Shown: in pieces, positions 36,580 through 45,072 of the stretch | Position numbering within the stretch: the first letter of the stretch is position 1 | How the letters are laid out: each line of letters opens with the position of its first letter | DNA from: Microbacterium sp. SYP-A9085 | GTDB taxonomy: Bacteria > Actinomycetota > Actinomycetes > Actinomycetales > Microbacteriaceae | Direction: 5' to 3' | NCBI RefSeq assembly: GCF_009649635.1 | Contig: NZ_WJII01000002.1 | Span: 1-64,000, forward strand | DNA: 64,000 nucleotides | Notes under the pieces: generated by a model | The model's input: the letters and a program-made list of their open reading frames with translations, nothing else | Database searches by the model: none | What the model was told of the DNA's origin: nothing | Translations under genes and position numbers: made by a program

Positions 36580-37988
36580 GATCGCACCGGCGGATCCGCG
36601 ATCGCCTTCGTCGGCGCGGCCCGACCGCCAACCAGTTCGACCGTCTGTCCGAAGTCCGCGGCCCGCGCGTTCCACCCGAGCGTCCGTTGGATGCGGATGC
36701 GGAGGCTGTCGGCCGCGTCGGGCTCTCCGTGTGTGAGGTACACCGCCCCCGGGGGTCGTTCCGCGTGCCTCATCCAGTCCACGATCTGTGCCGCGTCGGC
36801 GTGGGCGGACAGGGTGTCGAGCGTGTGCACCTCCGCCCGCACGGGTACATCCTCCCCATGGATCCGCAGCGTTCGCTCGCCTCGCTGCAGCGCCGCACCC
36901 CTGGTTCCCCCGGCTTGGTAGCCGGTGAGGACGATCGCGTTGCGGGGGTCGCCGCCGTAGGCGGCGATGTGATGGAGCACACGGCCTCCTTCCAGCATCC
37001 CGCTTGCGGAGATGATGACCGCCGGCCCACCGCGGAGGTTCAGAAGCTTCGAATCGTCGACGGTGCGCACGAGGGTCGCCAGCCGGTACATGCTGTGGAA
37101 CTCGGACGCCGACACCCGGTGCTCTTCGGGGCGCCGCTGATAGATCTCGGTTCCGTCGACGGCCATGGGGCTGTTCAGGAAGACCGGCACGTCCGGGATG
37201 GACCCCTTCGAGCGTAGGCGGCTCAGGTGCAGCAGCAGAGTCTCCGCCCGGCCGATCGCGAAGGAGGGGATGATCACGACCCCGCCGCGCCCGCAGACCC
37301 GGCTGACGATCTCGGCGAGTGCCTGCGCAGCATCCTGCGTCGCATGGATGCGGTTGCCGTACGTGGACTCGCACACGAGGATGTCAGCGCCCGCGAACGT
37401 GCGCGGAGGGCGCATCAGGGGGTCGTCGACTCGCCCCAGGTCACCCGTGAAATGCAGGAGCCGGTGACCGACCGTCAGCTGGATCTGAGCCGCACCGAGG
37501 ATATGCCCGGCAGGAACGAACCGAGCGGTGATGCCGCCCGCGTCGACGTCGGCGTCGAACGGGTGGCCCTGGAACCGCTCCAGCGCGTTCCACGCGTCCT
37601 CCACGGTGTACAACGGGCGCGGTTGAGAATGCCGCGAGAACCCGTGGCGCTGAGCGAACGACGCCTGTTCCTCCTGCAGGTGACCGCTGTCCGGGAGGAC
37701 CAGCCGGCTCAGGTCGGCTGTGCCATCAGTGGCGTGCACGCGCCCGCGGAACCCGTCACGCACCAGAGCAGGCAGGTAGCCGGTGTGATCGAGATGGGCG
37801 TGGGTCACGAAGACCGCGTCGATCGTCTCCGGGGGAACCGGGAAGCGTGCCCAGTTCCGTTCCCGCAGGAGCTTGTATCCCTGAAAGAGGCCGCAGTCCA
37901 CGAGCACCCTCGTCGTGTCGGTCTCCACCAGATAGCGCGACCCGGTGACGGTGCCGGTGGCTCCGAGGAATCGAAGACGAGCGCTCAT
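36576..37988 (-). CDS. metallo-beta-lactamase / beta-CASP nuclease
   Basis: A 470-residue protein of the CPSF-73/YSH1-like group of RNA-processing nucleases. The zinc motif HAHLDH lies at about residues 63-68, followed by the beta-CASP insertion and the late motifs IISASGM and LSAHAD. It probably cuts RNA. The ATG has CAGAAT (minus strand, 37995-38000) 6 nt upstream, so the mRNA should be leaderless, and DosR-like box C is centred 41.5 bp before that start. It heads the four-gene operon ending in the P-type ATPase. Confidence 0.88.
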   Translation of the reverse strand: MSARLRFLGATGTVTGSRYLVETDTTRVLVDCGLFQGYKLLRERNWARFPVPPETIDAVFVTHAHLDHTGYLPALVRDGFRGRVHATDGTADLSRLVLPDSGHLQEEQASFAQRHGFSRHSQPRPLYTVEDAWNALERFQGHPFDADVDAGGITARFVPAGHILGAAQIQLTVGHRLLHFTGDLGRVDDPLMRPPRTFAGADILVCESTYGNRIHATQDAAQALAEIVSRVCGRGGVVIIPSFAIGRAETLLLHLSRLRSKGSIPDVPVFLNSPMAVDGTEIYQRRPEEHRVSASEFHSMYRLATLVRTVDDSKLLNLRGGPAVIISASGMLEGGRVLHHIAAYGGDPRNAIVLTGYQAGGTRGAALQRGERTLRIHGEDVPVRAEVHTLDTLSAHADAAQIVDWMRHAERPPGAVYLTHGEPDAADSLRIRIQRTLGWNARAADFGQTVELVGGRAAPTKAIADPPVRS

Positions 37989-38022
37989 GCCGCAATTCTG
38001 ATTGACTCAGACGACGGGTCAC

Positions 38023-38036
38023 GGGACCTTTGGCCC
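38023..38036. promoter_or_regulatory. DosR-like box C (bidirectional)
   Basis: GGGACCTTTGGCCC. Its centre at 38029.5 is exactly 41.5 bp from the leaderless ATG of the nuclease gene (37988, minus) and exactly 41.5 bp from the ATG at 38071 (plus). One palindrome can thus serve two diverging promoters at the activator distance. Confidence 0.75.
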
Positions 38037-38070
38037 GCTCGGACGGCGCCGGATGCGTCAGCGTCCTCGC

Positions 38071-38178
38071 ATGACGAACCTCCTCTGGGTCGCGCGCACG
38101 TCGGTGGCCGATCTCAGACAAAGCGGCCCGGCACCCGCAGACGCCTCCGCGGCGATCGTTCAAGGGACCATGGCGTGA
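38071..38178 (+). CDS. 35-codon leaderless leader ORF coupled to pfkB
   Basis: ATG at 38071 opens a 35-codon frame starting MTNLLWVARTSVADLRQ, whose TGA (38176-38178) overlaps the GTG of pfkB at 38175 by 3 bp. CAGCGT at 38059-38064 lies 6 nt before the ATG, the leaderless -10 pattern, and DosR-like box C is centred 41.5 bp upstream. No ribosome-binding site is visible. It is probably a translated leader rather than a functional protein, but this rests on position only. Confidence 0.5.
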   Translation: MTNLLWVARTSVADLRQSGPAPADASAAIVQGTMA

Positions 38179-39116
38179 CGGCCCCCATCCTCACGCTGAC
38201 GATGAACCCGGCGCTCGATCTGTCGACCTCGGTGCCTCGGGTCGCGCCCGAGGAGAAGCTCCGCTGTGCGCCGGCCCGCTTCGACCCCGGCGGCGGCGGG
38301 GTGAACGTCTCGCGGGCGATCCGGAGCCTGGGCGGGGACTCACGGGCGATCTACCCTCTCGGCGGCCCCACCGGCGAGGCCTTCCGGAGGCTGGCGGCGG
38401 ACGAGGGCCTGACCGGTGAGGTGGTCACTATCGCGGAGAGCACTCGCGAGAACCTCGCCGTCACCGACGCGTCCACCGGCCAGCAGTTCCGGTTCGTCCT
38501 TCCGGGGCCGCAGCTGAGCGAGTCCGAATGGCGAGCATGCCTGTCCGCGGTGGTCGACAATCTGCCGCGCGGCGGCTACCTCGTCGCCAGCGGCAGCCTC
38601 CCTCCCGGAGTGCCCGAGGACTTCTACGGGGTGCTCGCCCGCACAATCGCCGGCGCCGACGTGCGCCTCGTGATCGATGCCGCCGGCCCGGCGCTCGCGC
38701 ATGCGCTGGATGAGGGTGTGTTCCTGATCAAGCCGAGTCGAGACGAGTTCGCTGAGTTGATCGGCGACGGTCCCGAGATGACGGACGAACAGCGTCTGGA
38801 CGGCGCGGACGGGATCATCCGGGCGGGACGCGCCGAGGTGGTCGCACTGACCATGGGCGCCGAGGGTGCGCTGCTCGTCTCGGCGGCAGGCGCCATACGT
38901 CTTCCGACACCGGCGGTTCCCGTGGCGAGCGCGGTCGGAGCGGGCGATGCGTTCCTCGCCGGGGTCGTGCTCCGCCTCGCGGAGGGCCGATCGCTTGCGG
39001 ACGCGTTCCGCACCGCTGTCGCCGCCGGGAGCGCGACGGCCATGATTCCCGGGACCGGGCTCTGCCGTGTCGAGGATGTCGCGCGACTCGAGGAATCGCT
39101 GTCCGCACGGCGGTGA
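38175..39116 (+). CDS. PfkB-family 1-phosphofructokinase / sugar-phosphate kinase
   Basis: A 313-residue ribokinase-fold kinase of the FruK/LacC type. It starts ILTLTMNPALDLS, has the substrate loop GGGVNVSRAI and ends with the catalytic anion-hole motif VGAGDAFLAG (signature 2). It phosphorylates a hexose phosphate; the best-known dormancy relative is M. tuberculosis Rv2029c (PfkB), a DosR target. GTG start overlaps the 35-codon leader ORF. It converges on the sensor kinase gene with a 23-bp gap. Confidence 0.85.
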   Translation: MTAPILTLTMNPALDLSTSVPRVAPEEKLRCAPARFDPGGGGVNVSRAIRSLGGDSRAIYPLGGPTGEAFRRLAADEGLTGEVVTIAESTRENLAVTDASTGQQFRFVLPGPQLSESEWRACLSAVVDNLPRGGYLVASGSLPPGVPEDFYGVLARTIAGADVRLVIDAAGPALAHALDEGVFLIKPSRDEFAELIGDGPEMTDEQRLDGADGIIRAGRAEVVALTMGAEGALLVSAAGAIRLPTPAVPVASAVGAGDAFLAGVVLRLAEGRSLADAFRTAVAAGSATAMIPGTGLCRVEDVARLEESLSARR

Positions 39117-39139
39117 GGCCGCCGCCGCATCGGACCCGG

Positions 39140-40885
39140 TCACGTCGGCAGTGGCACGCTCCACTCGAGGCGGGTTCCGCCGCCCTGTCGCGGTTCCAGG
39201 GAGAACTCTCCGCCGCGGTTCTCCGCGCGGTGGCGGAGATTGGCAGTGCCTCCGGTCCTGGCCACCCCATCGACGACACCGTCGCCGTCGTCGTCGATCG
39301 CGACGGTGATCACCGTCTCACTCACCGTGACGTCGACGACGGCGTGCTCTGCGTGCGCGTGCCGGGCCACGTTGGCCAGCCCCTCACGGACGACGGCGAT
39401 GACGTCGTCGGCGATCGAACCGGAGAGTGCGAGATCGATCGGGCCGGTGAAGGTGATCCTCGGGGCGTTCGGCAGCGCCGGTGTGAACTCGCCGATCACG
39501 TCGAGGATGCGATTCCGGGCGAGGGCGGTCCCTGTCGTCGCCGGACGACTGCGGAGCGTGAAGATCGCCGTCCGGATGTCGGCGATCGCCGCGTCGAGTT
39601 CTGCCACGTGCCTCTCCAGCCGTGACGCGAAGGCGGGGTCGATGGAGGCGAGGGCCTGCAATTCCAGACCGGTGGCGAAGAGCCGCTGGATGACGTGGTC
39701 GTGCAGGTCACGGGCAATCCGGCTGCGCTCCTCGATCACCTCAAGCTGCTGTCGATCCCTTCGCGCCCAGGCGAGGGAGATCGCGATCCCGGCCTGCGCG
39801 GCGAAATCCCCGATAGTCTCGAGCTCGGCGTGGGTGAAGGGTGCTCCCCCGCCATCCCGCGACACACACAGCGCCCCGATGGAGCGGCCGCCAGCGGTCA
39901 GGGGCACGGCCGCCGTCTGCCCGAATCCGGGCCGTCGGCCCCGTAGTCGCCGCTCGGTGCGGTCATCGGTGAAGGCGCCTGTGATCACCGCACCGGTGTC
40001 GACGGCCTTCGCAGCGAGGGCCGAGGATGCCGGGATCAGCGTGTCGTGAAGTCCTGTCGACTCCGCTCCGCGGGCGCTCGCGACACGCCAATTGTCAGCG
40101 TCGACAGGTATCACGATTGTCACGAGCTCGGTTTCGATGACTTCGGTCAGCCGGTCGGCGACCAGCCCGAGCACGTCGCCGGTGTTGGGATCCAGCAAGG
40201 CGGCGCTGATCTCGGATTGGGCTCTGCTCAGTCGTTCCCGACGGCGCGCGTCCTCGTACAGCCGCGCGTTGTCGATCGCGATGCCGGCGGCGGCGGCGAG
40301 CGACTCGATGAGCGCCTCGTCCTCGTCGGAGAACTCGCCCCCTTCGCGGTCCGTCAGATACAGAGTGCCGAATGCCTGCTCGCGTACGCGGATGGCGACG
40401 GCGAGGAACGAATCCATGGCGGGGTGGTTCTCCGGGAATCCCGCCGACCGGGGATCATCGCCGATGTGGGCGAGCCGCAGCGACTGCCCGCTCTGAAAGA
40501 CGACGCCGAGCAGGCCGAGCCATTCCGGCAGGTGCCCGATCGCGGCGACCTGCTCGTCATCCATTCCCACATGGATGAAGCGCTCCAGGTCTCCTTCCTG
40601 ATCTCTCACGCCGAGCGCGCCGTAGCGGGCGTGGACGAGGTGGACCGCCGTCTGCACGATCCGAGTGAGCACCTGGTCCAGGTCGAGGCGCTCGGTGATG
40701 ACGCGTGTCGCCTCCAGCAGAGCGCGCAACCTGCCCTGAACGGTGAGCACGCGCTGTGCGCGGTCGACCAGTTCACGGATCGTCTTTTCGAGTTCTCCCC
40801 GCGGGATATCCGGGAATCGCAGATCAGCGTCGCCCATTCGGTCCACTTTCGACATCGATACCCGACCGGCAATCGGTGAATCCAT
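39140..40885 (-). CDS. devS: DevS/DosS-like heme-GAF sensor histidine kinase
   Basis: About 581 residues, close to the 578 of M. tuberculosis DevS and with the same order: GAF-A (about 60-210), GAF-B (about 220-370), HisKA_3 and HATPase. GAF-A has FPENHPAM; the His (154) aligns with the heme ligand His149 of DevS, and Tyr176 in GTLYLTD aligns with Tyr171. The phosphoacceptor is in IARDLHDHVIQRLF. It should sense O2, NO or redox state. The start is uncertain (ATGs at 40885, 40855, 40837). It follows the SDR gene on the same strand after 131 bp. Confidence 0.88.
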   Translation of the reverse strand: MDSPIAGRVSMSKVDRMGDADLRFPDIPRGELEKTIRELVDRAQRVLTVQGRLRALLEATRVITERLDLDQVLTRIVQTAVHLVHARYGALGVRDQEGDLERFIHVGMDDEQVAAIGHLPEWLGLLGVVFQSGQSLRLAHIGDDPRSAGFPENHPAMDSFLAVAIRVREQAFGTLYLTDREGGEFSDEDEALIESLAAAAGIAIDNARLYEDARRRERLSRAQSEISAALLDPNTGDVLGLVADRLTEVIETELVTIVIPVDADNWRVASARGAESTGLHDTLIPASSALAAKAVDTGAVITGAFTDDRTERRLRGRRPGFGQTAAVPLTAGGRSIGALCVSRDGGGAPFTHAELETIGDFAAQAGIAISLAWARRDRQQLEVIEERSRIARDLHDHVIQRLFATGLELQALASIDPAFASRLERHVAELDAAIADIRTAIFTLRSRPATTGTALARNRILDVIGEFTPALPNAPRITFTGPIDLALSGSIADDVIAVVREGLANVARHAHAEHAVVDVTVSETVITVAIDDDGDGVVDGVARTGGTANLRHRAENRGGEFSLEPRQGGGTRLEWSVPLPT

Positions 40886-41016
40886 GGTGCACCCGTCCCG
40901 TCGACGGTGGAAGCGCGTCGATCGCGGCGCCGGACGGCGCGAAAGGGCGCCGGGGACCGTGGAGCCGGCCCTGCGCGAGCACGATCGCCGGGTCCGACGG
41001 CTCCGGCGGGCATGGG

Positions 41017-41763
41017 TCAGATCGCCGCCCACCCGCCGTCGACGGGCAGGATCGCGCCGGACACGTCGGAGGCGTCGTCGCTGAGCAGCCAGGCGATGGC
41101 GGCGGCGATCGCATCGGGCTGCGCGACCGGGGGTACCGTGGCCTGGAAGATCGGGCCGAGTCGCTCCTGCGCGTGGGTGGATCGGAAATCCGCTTCGATG
41201 TTCGTCGCGACCGGGCCGGGAGCCACAGCGTTGCAGCGGATTCCCTTCGGCGTGTAGAAGAACGCGGTGCTCAGAGTGAACCCGTTCACCGCATGCTTGG
41301 ACACCGTGTACGGAGTGCCGGCCGCGGACCCGCGCTGCCCCGCCTCAGAGCCGACGTTGACGATGGACCCCTGCCCTCGTTCGAGCATCAGGGACAGGAC
41401 GGCGCGCGTCATCCTCATCATCCCCGTGAGGTTGACTCCGAGCACGCGGTCCCAGTTCTCGTCGGTGATCTCGGCCGTCGGCTCGAATCCGTCCATGATC
41501 CCCGCGACGTTCGCCAAGCCGTCGACCCGCGGGCGGGTCGCGGCCATCACCCGGTCGACGGTCAGCTGCCGGGACAGGTCACCGTCGATGGTCGCCGCGT
41601 CCGGTCCCAGTTCGGACTCGAGGTGCTGGAGCCGTTCTCGGGAGATGTCGACGCCGATCACCCGTGCGCCCTCTCGGGCAAGCCGGAGCGCCGTTGCGCG
41701 GCCGATGCCCGACCCCGCGCCGGTGACGATGATGGTGCGATCCTGGAATCGGCTCTCGGACAT
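41017..41763 (-). CDS. short-chain dehydrogenase/reductase
   Basis: A 248-residue classical SDR. The NAD(P)-binding motif TGAGSGIG lies near residues 14-21, NVAG at about 88, and the catalytic Ser-Tyr-Lys is in VNVGSEAG...YTVSKHA. Acidic Asp at the end of beta-2 (VIGVDIS) suggests NAD preference. Substrate unknown. The ATG at 41763 has GAGAGG 7 nt upstream; a GTG one codon earlier is possible. DosR-like box D lies 66 bp upstream, shared with devR on the other strand. Confidence 0.85.
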   Translation of the reverse strand: MSESRFQDRTIIVTGAGSGIGRATALRLAREGARVIGVDISRERLQHLESELGPDAATIDGDLSRQLTVDRVMAATRPRVDGLANVAGIMDGFEPTAEITDENWDRVLGVNLTGMMRMTRAVLSLMLERGQGSIVNVGSEAGQRGSAAGTPYTVSKHAVNGFTLSTAFFYTPKGIRCNAVAPGPVATNIEADFRSTHAQERLGPIFQATVPPVAQPDAIAAAIAWLLSDDASDVSGAILPVDGGWAAI

Positions 41764-41829
41764 CACGATGCCTCTCGGATGGTCTGCTTGGTGGCACTTC
41801 CAGACAATCGCGGCCGGTCATCGGGGTCA

Positions 41830-41843
41830 GGGCCGAAAGTCCC
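41830..41843. promoter_or_regulatory. DosR-like box D, between SDR-devS and devR
   Basis: GGGCCGAAAGTCCC (minus strand: GGGACTTTCGGCCC). A TAGATT element at 41867-41872 on the plus strand would place a start near 41879, about 42 bp from the box centre, which suggests autoregulation of devR. The box also faces the SDR-devS genes. Confidence 0.68.
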
Positions 41844-41930
41844 GCTCCCTGCGTACCGCAGCCGGTTAGATTCGGTCGAGGGATTCCGCGCCGGGGACGC
41901 CGCGTGGCGGACACCGTGGATCGGGGTGAG

Positions 41931-42578
41931 ATGGTCAGGATCTTCCTTGTCGACGACCACGAGGTCGTCCGTCGCGGGATTGCGGGAATCCTGGAGGCTC
42001 AACCGGATTTCCGGATCGTCGGCGAAGCCGGCACGGTTCGTGACGCTGCCGCCCGTATCGCGGCGACCGTCCCCGATCTGGCGATCCTCGACGTCCGGCT
42101 TCCCGACGGCAATGGAATCGACCTGTGCCGGCATATCCGGCAGGAGCACCCGACGGTTCGCTGTCTGATCCTCACTGCTTTCGACGACGACGCGGCGGTG
42201 ATCGCCGCGGTCATGGCCGACGCGGCGGGCTATCTGCTCAAGTCGGTGCACACCGCCGATCTGGTCAATTCGGTGCGCGCCGTCGTCACCGGTCACAAGC
42301 TGCTTCATCCCTCGGCTCGGCAGCAGGCGACCCAGCTGATGCGCGCGGCACCGGCCGATGATCCCCGGTTCGGATCGTTGAGCCTCCGCGAGCGGCAGAT
42401 CCTCAGTCTGATCGCGGATGCACTCACGAACCGGCAGATCGGCGAGCGTCTCGGGCTGGCGGAGAAGACGGTGAAGAACTACGTCTCGACGATGCTGAGC
42501 AAGCTCGGATTCGATCACCGCACGCAAGCCGCTGTCTTCGAGATCGAGCGCACCGGGGGCAGCGCGCACCAGCTGTGA
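41931..42578 (+). CDS. devR: DevR/DosR-like NarL-family response regulator
   Basis: A 215-residue regulator aligning throughout with M. tuberculosis DosR (217 residues). The receiver has VDDHEVVRRG and phosphoacceptor Asp54 in LAILDVRLPDGNGI; the switch Thr and Lys are in LILTAF and YLLKS. The LuxR-type HTH reads LAEKTVKNYVS, identical to the DosR recognition helix with Lys179, Lys182 and Asn183. The same recognition residues explain why the island carries DosR-type boxes. ATG at 41931 with GGGGTGAG directly upstream. Cognate kinase is devS (39140-40885). Confidence 0.92.
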   Translation: MVRIFLVDDHEVVRRGIAGILEAQPDFRIVGEAGTVRDAAARIAATVPDLAILDVRLPDGNGIDLCRHIRQEHPTVRCLILTAFDDDAAVIAAVMADAAGYLLKSVHTADLVNSVRAVVTGHKLLHPSARQQATQLMRAAPADDPRFGSLSLRERQILSLIADALTNRQIGERLGLAEKTVKNYVSTMLSKLGFDHRTQAAVFEIERTGGSAHQL

Positions 42579-42591
42579 GTGCTCAGATCAC

Positions 42592-42605
42592 GGGACCTAT
42601 GACCC
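42592..42605 (+). promoter_or_regulatory. DosR-like box E, upstream of hsp20 operon
   Basis: GGGACCTATGACCC, 110 bp before the Hsp20 ATG. GATCAT at 42629-42634 could be the -10 with a start near 42641, about 42 bp from the box centre, leaving a leader of about 75 nt. Confidence 0.68.
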
Positions 42606-42714
42606 TAGGTCTGTCCGGGCGTCATCCGGATCATTGGTGTCACGCCAACCCGCCTTGTCGGGATGACAACTACGCCGAGCAGTTCGTCGTAGCCGCAGCA
42701 TGAGGAGCAGCATC

Positions 42715-43140
42715 ATGGCACGCACAATCGTTCGTTTCGACCCCTTCGCCGGTCTGGACATGCTCCAGCGCGACCTCATGGACGACAGATTCTTCCGAGC
42801 ACTTCGGGGCAACCGGATCCCGACGACCGACGTCTACACCGAGGACGACAAGGCCCTTGTCGTGGAGGCGCACCTTCCGAACTTCGAGGAGCAGGACGTA
42901 TCGGTGGACGTCGACGAACGCACCCTCGTCATCCAAGCCGAGCGGCGCGAACGAGACGAGGACAAGAACAAGAAGTACGTCGTCAGGGAGAGCAGCACCA
43001 GCTTCTACCGCAGCATCGCCCTTCCCGAACTGGCTCAAGAGGACCAGATCACCGCGGTATTCCAGAACGGCGTCCTCAAGGTCACCGTGCCGCTCGGTCA
43101 GGCGTCCGCTCCGCGGAACATCGCGATCACCAAGGAGTGA
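42715..43140 (+). CDS. Hsp20/alpha-crystallin small heat-shock protein
   Basis: A 141-residue small heat-shock protein. The alpha-crystallin domain runs from about residue 38 and ends with the FQNGVLKVTVP motif (A-x-x-x-n-G-v-L group). The N-terminus, VRFDPFAGLDMLQRDL, and short C-terminal tail with IAI are typical. It holds unfolded proteins without ATP, as HspX does in mycobacterial dormancy. GAGGAG is 6 nt before the ATG. It is followed after 24 bp by the P1B ATPase gene. Confidence 0.92.
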   Translation: MARTIVRFDPFAGLDMLQRDLMDDRFFRALRGNRIPTTDVYTEDDKALVVEAHLPNFEEQDVSVDVDERTLVIQAERRERDEDKNKKYVVRESSTSFYRSIALPELAQEDQITAVFQNGVLKVTVPLGQASAPRNIAITKE

Positions 43141-43164
43141 ACGCAGCGACGGAAGGCGGCATGC

Positions 43165-45072
43165 ATGCGGCTCACCAGGATCCTCTGGGCCCACCCGATC
43201 ATCGTGGTGACTGTCCTCGTTCTCGTCGGCGTGCTCGTCATGGATGGCGTCCGCCGGACCAGCGTCGCACGGTGGGCGGCAGTCATCTGGGTATCCCTGG
43301 TCGTCGCGTGGACCGTTGCGAGAATGATTCGCGACGTGCTCCGGGGACGGGTCGGCTTGGACATTCTCGCGGTGGTCGCGATGGTCGCCACGCTCGCCGT
43401 CGACGAGTACATCGCGGCTCTCATCATCGTGCTGATGCTCTCCGGCGGAGAGGCCCTCGAAGACGTCGCGGCCCATCGCGCCAAGCGAGATCTCACCGCG
43501 CTGCTGGACCGATCCCCCCGAATCGCACACGTTCTCCCCCATCCGCACGACACCACGTCGGATGTCGTCGTCGACAGCCCCGTGGAGGATGTCGCCATCG
43601 GGGACGTGATCCTCGTCCGCCCGTCCGAGGTCGTCCCGGTCGACGGCCGCCTGCTCGTCGAGGCGGCAGCGTTCGACGAGTCCTCGCTCACCGGGGAGAG
43701 CATGCCCGTCACGCGCAGAAACGGTGAGGAGGTCCTCTCCGGGTCGATCAACGGCGAGCGGGCAGTCCGGATCCGCGCGCTCCGTCGCAGTGCGGACAGC
43801 CAATTCCAGCAGATCGTCGCACTCGTGCACGCCGCCGAGAAGTCACGTGCTCCCGTCGTGCGCGTGGCGGACCGATTCGCCGTCCCCTTCACAGCCGGCT
43901 CGCTCGTGCTCGCCGCCGCCGCCTGGGCGCTGTCCGGCCAGCCGACCCGGTTCGCGGAGGTGCTCGTCCTCGCAACCCCGTGCCCTCTGCTGATCGCGGC
44001 TCCAGTCGCGTTCCTCGCCGGCCTGTCGCGGGCCGCAAAAGGCGGTGTGATCATGAAGGGCGGAGCCGTCCTCGAACAGCTCGCCCGGGTCCGTGTGGCC
44101 GCGTTCGACAAGACCGGGACACTGACGCGGGGCATCCCGACCCTTGCGGAGGTCAGACCGGAGCCCGGGTTCAGCGCTGACCACGTGCTGCGTCTGGCCG
44201 CGTCGGCCGAGCAGTACTCCTCACACGCTCTCGCTGCGGGCGTCCGCGCCGCGGCGCTCGAGCGTGGGCTCATGCTGGCCCGCTCCGAGGACGCCCGTGA
44301 GATCGCCACCAACGGCGTGACGGCCTGGATCGAGAACCACTCGGTCACCGTGGGCAAGCCGGCGTACATCGCCGCGCTGGCGTCCGGAATGCGACGGACA
44401 CCGCTCGCGCCAGGACAGGCCGCGGCCTATGTGGCCGTCGACGGGCGATTCGCCGGGAGTCTCATCCTCGCCGACGCGCCTCGCCCCGAATCAAGCCAGG
44501 TGATCGCGTGGCTGCGCGAGCATGGCGTCGAACGCATCGTCATGCTCACCGGGGATGCGCGCCCCACAGCCGAGTCCATCGGGCGTGCGATCGGCATATC
44601 GGAAGTGCAGTCGGAGTTGCTGCCCGGCGAGAAGGTCCACTTCGCCTCCCAGCTGCGTCCCCGCCCCGTGATGATGGTCGGCGATGGAGTGAACGATGCC
44701 CCGGTACTGGCTGCCGCGGACGTCGGCGTCGCCATGGGGGCGAAGGGGGCTACCGCGGCCGGAGATGCGGCGGATGTCGTCATCCTCGTCGACTCGCTCC
44801 GCCCCGTGGCGGACGCGCTGGCAATCGGCCGCCACACCCTTCAGGTGGCGCTGACCGCCATCTGGATCGGAATCGGGCTCAGCATCGGTCTGATGCTCGT
44901 TGCGATGACGGGAATCATCCCCGCCGTCACGGGGGCGCTGATACAGGAGCTCGTCGACCTGGCGACCATCCTGTACGCGCTGCGGGCGCTCGGTCGCCCT
45001 GACCTCGAGCACCGACCTCTTGCGGCTCGGCCGGAAGCGCTGTTGCCGTCGACGGGAGGCGGTCGGTGTTGA
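43165..45072 (+). CDS. heavy-metal P1B-type ATPase without N-terminal metal domain
   Basis: A 635-residue P1B ATPase with six or more membrane helices and no CxxC metal-binding domain. The membrane motif is TPCPLL in place of CPC. The actuator motif LTGESMPV, phosphorylation motif FDKTGTLTRG and hinge GDGVNDAPVL are intact. The usual HP locus reads SSHALA. This TPC/APC group has unknown metal specificity. It lies in an operon with hsp20 and overlaps the next ATPase gene by 7 bp. Confidence 0.85.
   Translation: MRLTRILWAHPIIVVTVLVLVGVLVMDGVRRTSVARWAAVIWVSLVVAWTVARMIRDVLRGRVGLDILAVVAMVATLAVDEYIAALIIVLMLSGGEALEDVAAHRAKRDLTALLDRSPRIAHVLPHPHDTTSDVVVDSPVEDVAIGDVILVRPSEVVPVDGRLLVEAAAFDESSLTGESMPVTRRNGEEVLSGSINGERAVRIRALRRSADSQFQQIVALVHAAEKSRAPVVRVADRFAVPFTAGSLVLAAAAWALSGQPTRFAEVLVLATPCPLLIAAPVAFLAGLSRAAKGGVIMKGGAVLEQLARVRVAAFDKTGTLTRGIPTLAEVRPEPGFSADHVLRLAASAEQYSSHALAAGVRAAALERGLMLARSEDAREIATNGVTAWIENHSVTVGKPAYIAALASGMRRTPLAPGQAAAYVAVDGRFAGSLILADAPRPESSQVIAWLREHGVERIVMLTGDARPTAESIGRAIGISEVQSELLPGEKVHFASQLRPRPVMMVGDGVNDAPVLAAADVGVAMGAKGATAAGDAADVVILVDSLRPVADALAIGRHTLQVALTAIWIGIGLSIGLMLVAMTGIIPAVTGALIQELVDLATILYALRALGRPDLEHRPLAARPEALLPSTGGGRC

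Noticed and set aside
40953..40966. A possible sixth DosR box upstream of devS
   Set aside because: Only the left half (GGGACC) fits; the right half (GGAGCC) breaks the palindrome. devS may be transcribed from the SDR promoter.
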